Shown here one piece after another: positions 1 through 5,231 of a stretch of 11,843 nt of DNA. Every line of letters starts with the position of its first letter. The stretch's first letter is position 1. The position numbers were made by a program, and so were the translations under genes. Source of the DNA: an uncultured Clostridia bacterium (lineage in GTDB: Bacteria > Bacillota > Clostridia > Oscillospirales > CAG-272); assembly GCA_947624945.1 (NCBI GenBank), contig CANQMJ010000071.1:1-11843 (forward strand), given 5' to 3'. The notes beneath the pieces are model-generated. The model was given only the letters and a program-made list of their open reading frames with translations, made no database searches and was not told where the DNA came from.

Positions 1-181
1 CGGGGCAGGGAGTCGTCATGCGCCAGCGGCCCGACGTCGCCTCGGCGTATGTGCGTCCCGCGGAGCGTGCGCTCGCGGCGAGTACTGATATTTCAAAATA
101 GGGGTGGTCGGCAAGAAGTGTGACGAATCGCTGTCCGACCATGCCGGTCGCGCCGACGATCCCCGCGCGAAGCTTTTTCAT
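1..181 (-). CDS. asd: Aspartate-semialdehyde dehydrogenase, N-terminal part (truncated by window edge)
   Basis: The enzyme reduces aspartyl-4-phosphate to aspartate semialdehyde with NADPH, the branch-point step to lysine/diaminopimelate, threonine and methionine. Reading leftward from the ATG at 181 gives 60 residues before the window ends. Residues about 7-17 (GIVGATGMVGQ) form the N-terminal Rossmann nucleotide-binding loop. They are followed by RFVTLLADHP and LAASARSAGRTY, the pattern typical of the archaeal/fungal-type Asd subfamily that is also found in many Clostridia. The start is supported by an AAAAGGA ribosome binding site (191-197) with 9 bases of spacing. The catalytic cysteine lies in the missing part, so activity cannot be judged. 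It lies downstream of lnt on the same strand with its own promoter in between. Confidence 0.92.
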   Translation of the reverse strand, partial: MKKLRAGIVGATGMVGQRFVTLLADHPYFEISVLAASARSAGRTYAEATSGRWRMTTPCP

Positions 182-217
182 GTGCGTTGTTCCTTTTGCG
201 TATAAAAGATTTGGTAC

Positions 218-246
218 ATTATAGCATAATCGTAAATCGTTGTAAA
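218..246 (-). promoter_or_regulatory. Sigma-A type promoter of asd
   Basis: On the minus strand, TTTACA (246-241) and TATAAT (223-218) are separated by exactly 17 bases. A TGC triplet directly before the -10 box makes it an extended -10 promoter. Transcription would start near 211, giving a leader of about 30 bases. The promoter lies between the lnt stop and the asd start, so asd can be expressed independently of lnt. No terminator hairpin is visible between lnt and this promoter, so read-through from lnt is also possible. Confidence 0.85.
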
Positions 247-290
247 GGTGAATTTGAAAGTGCGAATGTTTTCTCCGTTTTACACAGATT

Positions 291-1913
291 TTATCGCTGT
301 CCGCCGCGCTTCTTTTTATAAATGCCGCAAGCGGAACAGACTGCGATCGCGGCGCACGAGGCGGTGCATACGTAAACGAACGCGTTTCCGATGCGAACGT
401 AGAGCGTCACGGTGTCGCGCGTCTCGACGTTCGCGACGCCGTATGCGCGCGTCAGAAGCGGCAGCGACGTTATTATCTCGCCCGTCGGGGCGATGATGCA
501 CGACAGTCCCGTGTTGCCCGCGCGCAGGACATAGCGCCCGCACTCGACGGCGCGCAGCACCGACTGCGCCGTGTGCTGGTATATGGCGGCGCTGCCGTCG
601 AACCACGAGTCGTTGGTCGAGACTGTCAGTATCTGCGCGCCCGCGCGCACCTCGGAGAGCGCGGCGTCCTCGTAGATGGAATCGAAGCATATGAGCGCGC
701 CGACGTCGCATTTGTCCGTCGGTATCAAAAGCGGTCCGCTGCCGACCGAGATCGTGCCCTCGAAAAGTCCGAGCTCGGAGAGCGGCGGGAACAGTGTGCG
801 CACGAGATCCTCATACGGGACGAACTCGCCGAACGGGACGAGATGGCGCTTTTCGTACACGTGCTCGTCGTCGAGACCGTCGACGCCTTCGACGCCGAAC
901 GCGGCGTTATTGCTGAATGTTTCACCGTCGTCGCCCTCGCCGCTCCAGAATCCCGTTGCGATGAGAGTCGTATGCGTCCGCGCCGACAGCGACTCGAGAT
1001 CGTCGCGCATATATCGGCGCTCGTTTATGCGCCACGGTATCGCCGTCTCGGGCATGACGACCAGCTCCGCGCCGTCGGCGGCGGCGGACTCGGTCAGCGA
1101 CGAATAAATGGAGAACAGGTTCGCGTAGCTGTCGTCGCGCCATTTGTCCTTCGACGATACGTCGCCTTGCAGCACGGCGGTGGTGATCGTCACGCCGTGT
1201 GCTTGGCGCGCAACGTTCATGCATAAAAGACCCGTCGTGATGTTGAGCATCAGCGTCGCGGCGGCGAGCGTGAGCGAGTATATCGACGTCATGCGCTCGC
1301 GGCGCTTGGCAAATATGAGTGCGTATGCGGCATAGCCATTGACGGCTAACACCACAAACGAGACGATATACGAACCGAAAAGCGACGCGCTCCCCACCAT
1401 GGCGGGTGTAAACGATTGCCCGACGGCGAGCCTGCCCCACGGAACGCCCGCCCACGTCAGCGTCTGCGTCCACTCGAAAAAGACGTAGAGCGCCGCATAC
1501 GAAATCGGCGCCGACATGCGCATCGCGCCGTTTTTGTGCGTGAGAAGATGCGAGCGCGCCATAAGCGCGAACAGCGACGTCTGCCACATCGCACAGACGG
1601 CCTGCAGAAGCGGCAGTCCGAGCCATGCGACGACGACGACGACGAGCGCGCCCGCGCGCGATATGTCGGTGAAGTCGAGCGGGTACATGTGCAAAAACCA
1701 GTGCCAGACGGTCAGATAATAAGGATAGAAATATGCAAAGCCGACGGCGAGCGAGCGGCGCAGTCTCATTTTCGGTGCGTGCGTGAAGAGAATATACAGA
1801 TACGGCGTCATTGACAAAAGCTCTGCCCACGCGGGCAGATAAAACGACACGCACAGTCCCGTCGCGACCGCCGACAGCGCGAGCAAAAACGCATACGCGA
1901 GCTTTTTTTTCAT
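291..1913 (-). CDS. lnt: Apolipoprotein N-acyltransferase
   Basis: This integral membrane enzyme transfers a fatty acyl chain from a phospholipid to the N-terminal diacylglyceryl-cysteine of lipoproteins. The protein has 540 residues, the usual length (E. coli about 510). It has several hydrophobic segments in residues about 1-240, then a soluble nitrilase-like domain (about 240-490) and a C-terminal membrane segment (about 505-530). The expected catalytic triad is present: Glu279 in MPETAIPW, Lys355 in YEKRHLVPFGE and Cys409 in LICFDS, with spacings close to those of the E. coli enzyme (267/335/387). The later STNDSWF and RAGNTG motifs are also conserved. The ATG at 1913 is chosen because GGGGGAGG (1921-1928) precedes it by 7 bases and the sequence then begins MKKK plus a hydrophobic helix. 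An in-frame extension to 2075 would cross the promoter. lnt is characteristic of Gram-negatives and actinobacteria, so its presence beside clostridial-type genes is notable. Confidence 0.93.
   Translation of the reverse strand: MKKKLAYAFLLALSAVATGLCVSFYLPAWAELLSMTPYLYILFTHAPKMRLRRSLAVGFAYFYPYYLTVWHWFLHMYPLDFTDISRAGALVVVVVAWLGLPLLQAVCAMWQTSLFALMARSHLLTHKNGAMRMSAPISYAALYVFFEWTQTLTWAGVPWGRLAVGQSFTPAMVGSASLFGSYIVSFVVLAVNGYAAYALIFAKRRERMTSIYSLTLAAATLMLNITTGLLCMNVARQAHGVTITTAVLQGDVSSKDKWRDDSYANLFSIYSSLTESAAADGAELVVMPETAIPWRINERRYMRDDLESLSARTHTTLIATGFWSGEGDDGETFSNNAAFGVEGVDGLDDEHVYEKRHLVPFGEFVPYEDLVRTLFPPLSELGLFEGTISVGSGPLLIPTDKCDVGALICFDSIYEDAALSEVRAGAQILTVSTNDSWFDGSAAIYQHTAQSVLRAVECGRYVLRAGNTGLSCIIAPTGEIITSLPLLTRAYGVANVETRDTVTLYVRIGNAFVYVCTASCAAIAVCSACGIYKKKRGGQR
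1628..1645. repeat. CGA trinucleotide repeat inside lnt
   Basis: Six consecutive CGA units on the plus strand, read from the minus strand in the frame that gives five consecutive valines in a predicted membrane segment of Lnt. A gain or loss of units would stay in frame. It may simply reflect GTC-biased valine codons in this GC-rich genome. Confidence 0.8.
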
Positions 1914-1944
1914 GTGAACGCCTCCCCCCACTGAATTTAACATG

Positions 1945-1973
1945 ATTATACACCGAAGAAAAATAAATGTAAA
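1945..1973 (-). promoter_or_regulatory. Sigma-A type promoter of lnt
   Basis: On the minus strand, TTTACA (1973-1968) and TATAAT (1950-1945) are separated by 17 bases, the same pair of hexamers and spacing as the asd promoter. The expected start near 1938 leaves about 25 bases before the lnt ATG, enough for the GGGGGAGG ribosome binding site and little else. It is divergent from the upp promoter, with about 75 bases between the two -35 boxes. Confidence 0.83.
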
Positions 1974-2010
1974 GAAGATATCGTCAAGTACGGCGCTCCA
2001 TGCCGTCGCT

Positions 2011-2040
2011 TTTCCGAAAGTTTTCAGCTCGAAACGGAAA
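2011..2040. repeat. Inverted repeat just upstream of the upp promoter
   Basis: TTTCCG (2011-2016) and CGGAAA (2035-2040) are perfect 6-base inverted arms. Inside them GTTT (2020-2023) is complementary to AAAC (2032-2035). The element ends 7 bases before the upp -35 box and lies between the divergent lnt and upp promoters, where an operator would be expected. The arms are short and the spacing (18 bases between them) is loose, so a binding site is only a possibility. Confidence 0.3.
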
Positions 2041-2047
2041 TTAACGA

Positions 2048-2076
2048 TTGCAAACGACGCCGCCGTGTGGTACAAT
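2048..2076 (+). promoter_or_regulatory. Extended -10 promoter of the upp operon
   Basis: TTGCAA (2048-2053) and TACAAT (2071-2076) are 17 bases apart, and TGG directly before the -10 box supplies the extended -10 TGn motif. The start near 2083 gives a leader of only about 35 bases, too short for a PyrR-type attenuator, and no hairpin-plus-T-run is seen there. Any control would have to act at initiation or translation. Confidence 0.85.
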
Positions 2077-2117
2077 TATTTCAAGAAAATCTGCAAAAGC
2101 AAAGGGGACGCAAAATC

Positions 2118-2741
2118 ATGCTGCACGTTTTAGACCATCCGCTCATCACACATAAGCTCACCATCATGCGCGACAAGAACACGGGGACGAAGGACTTCCG
2201 CGAACTGCTTTACGAGATCTCGATGCTGATGGCGTACGAGATAACGCGCGACCTGCCGCTCGAAGACGTAGAGATCGAGACGCCCATATGCAAAACGACG
2301 GGGCGCATGATCTCGGGCAAAAAATTAGCCGTCGTGCCGATACTCCGCGCCGGACTCGGCATGGCGGACGGCTTTCTCAAGATAGCGCCCGCCGCAAAGG
2401 TCGGTCACATCGGTCTTTACCGCGACCACGAAACGGCGAAGCCCGTCCTCTACTATTATAAAATGCCTGAGGACATATCCGAGCGTCTCGTCATCGTCAC
2501 CGACCCGATGCTCGCAACGGGAGGCAGCGCCGCCGACGCCTTGACGATGCTCAAGAAGAACGGCTGCAAAAACATACGTCTGATGTGCCTCGTCGGCGCG
2601 CCCGAGGGTGCGAAGCTGCTCGAGGAGCTACACCCCGACGTCGACATCTACATCGCCGCGATGGACGACCACCTCAACGAGCGCAAGTATATTGTACCCG
2701 GTCTCGGCGACGCCGGAGACAGGATATTCGGCACGCTCTGA
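2118..2741 (+). CDS. upp: Uracil phosphoribosyltransferase
   Basis: This cytoplasmic pyrimidine-salvage enzyme converts uracil and PRPP to UMP and diphosphate. The product is 207 residues, matching the family length of 207-209. Visible motifs are the N-terminal HPLITHKLTIMRDK, the VPILRAGLGM segment (about 73-82), the PRPP-binding loop TDPMLATGGS (128-137) and the C-terminal uracil-binding region ending GLGDAGDRIFGT. The ATG at 2118 is chosen because the protein then begins MLHVLDHP like its homologues and AAAGGGG (2101-2107) lies 10 bases upstream. An upstream in-frame start at 2067 would precede the predicted transcription start. The stop codon overlaps the ATG of the next gene by one base (TGATG), indicating translational coupling. 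Confidence 0.97.
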   Translation: MLHVLDHPLITHKLTIMRDKNTGTKDFRELLYEISMLMAYEITRDLPLEDVEIETPICKTTGRMISGKKLAVVPILRAGLGMADGFLKIAPAAKVGHIGLYRDHETAKPVLYYYKMPEDISERLVIVTDPMLATGGSAADALTMLKKNGCKNIRLMCLVGAPEGAKLLEELHPDVDIYIAAMDDHLNERKYIVPGLGDAGDRIFGTL

Positions 2742-3712
2742 TGCGAACATTCACGATAGGTCCCGACGACGGCGGTCAGCGCCTTGACAAATTTGTAATG
2801 AAAGCGACTGTGGGTATGCCGCAGTCGCTTCTCTACAAATATATCCGCAAAAAATGCGTCAAGATCAACGGCAGACGCGCCGAGGCGTCCGATATGGTAT
2901 CGGCCGGCGACATCGTGACGATGTACGTCTCCGACGAGTTTTTCCCGGGCGCGGACGCGTCGCTGCCGATAGCGTCGATAGTGCCGAAGCTGTCTGTCGC
3001 GTATGAGGACGACAACATCATCGTGTGCGACAAGCCGGCCGGCGTGCTCGTCCACGCGGGAGACGCCGACGGCGAGTCGTCGGACGACAAAAACACGCTG
3101 ATAGGTCATATACAGGCATACCTGTACCGCAAGGGCGAGTACGACCCGACGTCGTCGGCGACGTTCGCGCCCGCGCTATGCAACCGCATCGACCGCAACA
3201 CGCGCGGTCTCGTTATCGCGGCGAAGAACGCAGAGGCGCTGCGCGAGATGAACGCGATAATACGCGGCGGCTGCATACGCAAGTTTTATCTCTGCGCCGT
3301 CCACGGCGTGCCGGAGCCGAGGGAGCGCGAGCTGCGCGGCTGGCTGCGCCGCGAGGGAAACGGCGTGCGCGTTTATGCGTCGCGTCTGCCGGGCTGCAAG
3401 GAGATAGTGACGCGGTACCGCGTGCTGAAAGTCGCGCGCGGAGGGGATCTGTCGCTGTGCGAGGTAGAGCTGTTGACCGGTCGCACGCATCAGATACGAG
3501 CGCACATGGAGTATATAGGTCATCCGCTGCTCGGAGAGGGCAGGTACGGCAAAAACGAGTCCGATCGCAGACGCGGCTACCGCTCTCAGGCGCTTTGCGC
3601 GTATAAGCTGCGTTTCGTGCTCGACGGTTACGACGGCAAGCTTTCGTATCTGCGCGGGCGCGAGATAAAGCTCGACACCGACACTGTCGATTTTATGCGC
3701 GAATTCGATTGA
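2741..3712 (+). CDS. RluA-family 23S rRNA pseudouridine synthase (RluC/RluD-like)
   Basis: The protein isomerises specific uridines in RNA, most likely large-subunit rRNA, to pseudouridine. It is 323 residues long. It has an N-terminal S4 RNA-binding domain (about 13-63, from QRLDKFV), then the catalytic domain. The latter opens with DKPAGVLVH (97-105), has the catalytic Asp151 in NRIDRNTRGLVIAAK and ends with LTGRTHQIRAHMEYIGHPLLGEGRYG (245-270). The usual HRLD motif is NRID here, a form common in clostridial members. The start at 2741 overlaps the upp stop, and only a weak distant GGAG/AGGA lies upstream, so translation probably depends on re-initiation from upp. The family is certain, but the exact target uridines (and hence rluC versus rluD) cannot be read from the sequence. 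Confidence 0.93.
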   Translation: MRTFTIGPDDGGQRLDKFVMKATVGMPQSLLYKYIRKKCVKINGRRAEASDMVSAGDIVTMYVSDEFFPGADASLPIASIVPKLSVAYEDDNIIVCDKPAGVLVHAGDADGESSDDKNTLIGHIQAYLYRKGEYDPTSSATFAPALCNRIDRNTRGLVIAAKNAEALREMNAIIRGGCIRKFYLCAVHGVPEPRERELRGWLRREGNGVRVYASRLPGCKEIVTRYRVLKVARGGDLSLCEVELLTGRTHQIRAHMEYIGHPLLGEGRYGKNESDRRRGYRSQALCAYKLRFVLDGYDGKLSYLRGREIKLDTDTVDFMREFD

Positions 3713-3760
3713 CGGAAACGCGGTGCGGGTAAATTGTGCAAAAATGACAAAAACAGGCGT

Positions 3761-3807
3761 GAAATTTTGCGAAATTTCTATGTCTAAAATTTGATTTCGT
3801 ATCAAAT
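3761..3807 (+). other. Two AT-rich inverted repeats after the pseudouridine synthase gene
   Basis: GAAATTT (3761-3767) pairs with AAATTTC (3772-3778) around a 4-base loop. ATTTGAT (3789-3795) pairs with ATCAAAT (3801-3807) around TTCGT. The second is followed by a T-rich stretch (3809-3814) and could act as a weak first terminator. Both lie directly before the stronger terminator at 3816 in a stretch much richer in A+T than its surroundings. The remaining bases from 3713 to 3760 hold nothing I can assign. Confidence 0.5.
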
Positions 3808-3815
3808 AATTTTTC

Positions 3816-3842
3816 AAAAGCCCTTGCCTTAAAGGGCTTTTT
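3816..3842 (+). terminator. Intrinsic terminator of the upp operon
   Basis: AAAAGCCCTT (3816-3825) pairs perfectly with AAGGGCTTTT (3832-3841) around a 6-base loop, and a run of T (3838-3842) forms and follows the 3' arm. It lies 104 bases after the pseudouridine synthase stop and immediately before the rpsJ promoter, so it separates the upp operon from the ribosomal operon. The A-rich 5' side gives some potential to act in the other direction too, but no gene arrives from that side. Confidence 0.85.
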
Positions 3843-3852
3843 GTTGTATAAT
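3824..3852 (+). promoter_or_regulatory. Promoter of the S10 ribosomal-protein operon
   Basis: A perfect TATAAT (3847-3852) lies 17 bases after TTGCCT (3824-3829), which matches four of six consensus -35 positions. The -35 box lies in the loop and stem edge of the preceding terminator hairpin. AT-rich DNA upstream (3760-3815) could serve as an UP element. The expected start is near 3859, giving a leader of about 260 bases before rpsJ. It is the only good promoter found ahead of the 17 ribosomal genes in this window. Confidence 0.8.
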
Positions 3853-3858
3853 TTGAAA

Positions 3859-4118
3859 GCTTGGTGTGCGATGAGGCGGAAGGTGGCCGCAAACGGAGCG
3901 AAACGCGTGGTTTGCGGGGAATTTCCGCGGAGTATGTCCGACCTGCGAGTCGGGCGGAGCCGGATGCAGTATCGGCTCTGTATCGCCTGCACAAATGAGC
4001 ATCGGTCTCGGCTCTGTGTCGCCGTCGCCGACGCAATATTTTTGAGCAGGAATGATACGCTCGGAGCCGTGTGCAGCATCGCCCCCGGTAAATCTACATT
4101 ATATAGGAGGCAGCAACA
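3859..4118 (+). promoter_or_regulatory. Long structured 5' leader of the S10 operon
   Basis: The leader is GC-rich and has no convincing gene. Hand-drawn helices include: CCGCAAAC (3887-3894) with GTTTGCGG (3910-3917), capped by GCG-AAA-CGC; a 7-pair stem at 3936-3942/3949-3955; and CGGAGCCG (3955-3962) with CGGCTCTG (3973-3980). A long-range alternative pairs 3973-3990 with 4046-4069 and makes 17 pairs with one bulge and one internal loop. The rpsJ ribosome binding site AGGAGG (4105-4110) lies outside these helices. In E. coli the S10 leader is the target of L4; whether this unrelated leader responds to a ribosomal protein is inference. Confidence 0.5.
3955..4081 (+). repeat. Duplicated elements in the S10 leader, order A-B-B-A
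   Basis: Element A is at 3955-3974 and again at 4062-4081, with 17 of 20 bases identical. Element B (TCGGCTCTGTRTCGCC) is at 3972-3987 and 4008-4023, with 15 of 16 identical. The CGGAGCCG core of A is complementary to the CGGCTCTG core of B with one G-U pair, so each A can pair with either B. This allows mutually exclusive RNA hairpins. Confidence 0.7.
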
Positions 4119-4430
4119 GTGGCAGCAAACGAAAAGATCAACGTCCGTGTGAAGGGTTACGACCACACGCTCGTAGACGCGGCGGCAGCCAAGGTCGTGG
4201 AAGCGGCTAAGGCGAGCGGCGCGGAAGTTTCGGGACCGATCCCGCTTCCGACCGAGAAGCAGGTAGTCACGATCCTGCGCGCAGTCCATATGTACAAGGA
4301 CAGCCGCGAGCAGTTCGAGCAGAGAACTCACAAGAGACTGATCGTTATCAAAAAGCCGTCCCAGAAGGTCGCAGAGGCTCTGATGAAGGTCGAGCTCCCG
4401 GCGGGCGTCGACATCGAAGTCAAGCTCTGA
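4119..4430 (+). CDS. rpsJ: 30S ribosomal protein S10
   Basis: S10 is a small-subunit head protein that in E. coli also works with NusB in transcription antitermination. The product has 103 residues, the normal length. It has the KINVRVKGYDH start and the VTILRAVHMYKDSREQFEQRTHKRLI segment in which the S10 signature lies, and ends with the usual VELPAGVDIEVKL strand. The start codon is GTG at 4119, the only non-ATG start among the ribosomal genes here. It is fixed by a full AGGAGG (4105-4110) with 8 bases of spacing and by alignment with the family start. It is the first gene of the operon and is separated from rplC by an unusual 150 bases. Confidence 0.98.
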   Translation: MAANEKINVRVKGYDHTLVDAAAAKVVEAAKASGAEVSGPIPLPTEKQVVTILRAVHMYKDSREQFEQRTHKRLIVIKKPSQKVAEALMKVELPAGVDIEVKL

Positions 4431-4580
4431 GACAAAAACAGCCCCGGTCCGAACGACGGCGCGCAAAATCACTCTTAAATGCGCGTGCGGTTCGCGATTA
4501 GGTCATGTCAGCGCGTGCGGGCGGCTCCCGCAGCTACCAAAGCGTTGACCAATAGCCGAAATCAAGGAGGAAAAAATCAA
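4431..4580 (+). promoter_or_regulatory. Structured spacer between rpsJ and rplC
   Basis: The spacer is much longer than the other gaps of the operon. GGTCA (4501-4505) pairs with TGACC (4546-4550), GCGC (4511-4514) with GCGT (4542-4545) and TGCGGG (4516-4521) with CCCGCA (4527-4532), giving three nested helices with a 5-base bulge on the 5' side. The decamer GCGCGTGCGG occurs at 4481-4490 and 4511-4520, so the first copy can compete for CCGCA. The rplC ribosome binding site AAGGAGG (4564-4570) follows 13 bases after the structure. No T-run or convincing promoter is present. A translational control site for rplC is an inference. Confidence 0.45.
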
Positions 4581-5213
4581 ATGAAAAAGGCCATCATAGG
4601 CAAAAAGCTCGGAATGACCCAGATCTTTGACGAAAACGGAAACATGATCCCCGTTACCGTCATCGAAGCGGGTCCGTGCCCGGTCGTTCAGAAGAAGACG
4701 GTCGAGACAGACGGATACGAAGCGCTCCAGCTCGGCTTTGAGGACAAGAAGGACTCGAAGCTCACAAAGCCTGAAGCGGGTCATTTCAAAAAGGCAGGCG
4801 TTACGGGCAAGCGTCATCTCAAGGAATTCCGTCTTGCAGATTGCAGCGCGTATGAAGCCGGCTCGGTGATCTCCGCCGATACCTTCGCCGCAGGCGAAAA
4901 GGTCGATGTTACGGGCATCACGAAAGGCCGCGGATTCACGGGCGCAGTCAAGAGATGGGGCAACGCGACGCTCCGCATGACGCACGGTACCGGTCCTATC
5001 CACAGAGAGGTCGGTTCCATGGGCGCTAACTCGACGCCGTCGAGAGTTTTCAAAAATAAAAAGATGGCGGGACAGTACGGAAACGAACAGGTGACCGTGC
5101 AGAATCTCGCCGTGATCAAGGTCGACGCGGAAAAGAATCTCATCGCTGTCAAGGGCGCAGTTCCCGGCGCCAAGGGCGGCATTGTGTTCATCCGCGACAG
5201 CGTAAAGGCGTAA
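4581..5213 (+). CDS. rplC: 50S ribosomal protein L3
   Basis: L3 is an early large-subunit assembly protein that binds 23S rRNA near the peptidyl-transferase centre. The product has 210 residues, normal for bacteria. It begins MKKAIIGKKLGMTQIF and carries the extended-loop region KGRGFTGAVKRWG (115-127) and HREVGSMGANSTPSRVF (141-157), followed by KMAGQYGNEQVTVQNL. Gln165 in MAGQ aligns with the glutamine that PrmB methylates in E. coli L3. The ATG at 4581 has AAGGAGG 10 bases upstream. An in-frame start at 4479 would add 34 residues without family support and translate the structured spacer. Confidence 0.98.
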   Translation: MKKAIIGKKLGMTQIFDENGNMIPVTVIEAGPCPVVQKKTVETDGYEALQLGFEDKKDSKLTKPEAGHFKKAGVTGKRHLKEFRLADCSAYEAGSVISADTFAAGEKVDVTGITKGRGFTGAVKRWGNATLRMTHGTGPIHREVGSMGANSTPSRVFKNKKMAGQYGNEQVTVQNLAVIKVDAEKNLIAVKGAVPGAKGGIVFIRDSVKA

Positions 5214-5231
5214 GAGGGAGGATACAGAACA

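Noticed and set aside
573..1226. Plus-strand open frame of about 217 codons antisense to lnt
   Set aside because: No ribosome binding site or recognisable motif; it is a shadow of lnt in GC-rich sequence.
922..1953. Arg-rich minus-strand open frame of over 300 codons within lnt
   Set aside because: It overlaps the clearly conserved lnt frame on the same strand and is composed of low-complexity Arg/Ala sequence typical of a shadow frame.
2067..2117. Upstream in-frame start that would lengthen upp by 17 residues
   Set aside because: It lies inside the promoter before the expected transcription start, and the family starts at MLHVLDHP.
3871..4152. Open frame of about 93 codons in the rpsJ leader, Cys/Arg-rich, as a possible leader peptide or small protein
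   Set aside because: It has no ribosome binding site before its ATG, runs 34 bases into rpsJ in another frame, and its repeated-looking residues only reflect the duplicated RNA elements. The region is better explained as non-coding leader.
3693..4472. Long minus-strand open frame across the rpsJ leader and rpsJ
   Set aside because: It is antisense to rpsJ and the operon promoter, has no family-like sequence, and results from the low stop frequency of GC-rich DNA.
4479..4580. In-frame upstream extension of rplC by 34 residues
   Set aside because: L3 proteins begin at MKKAIIGKKLG, which has a perfect ribosome binding site; the extension translates the structured spacer.
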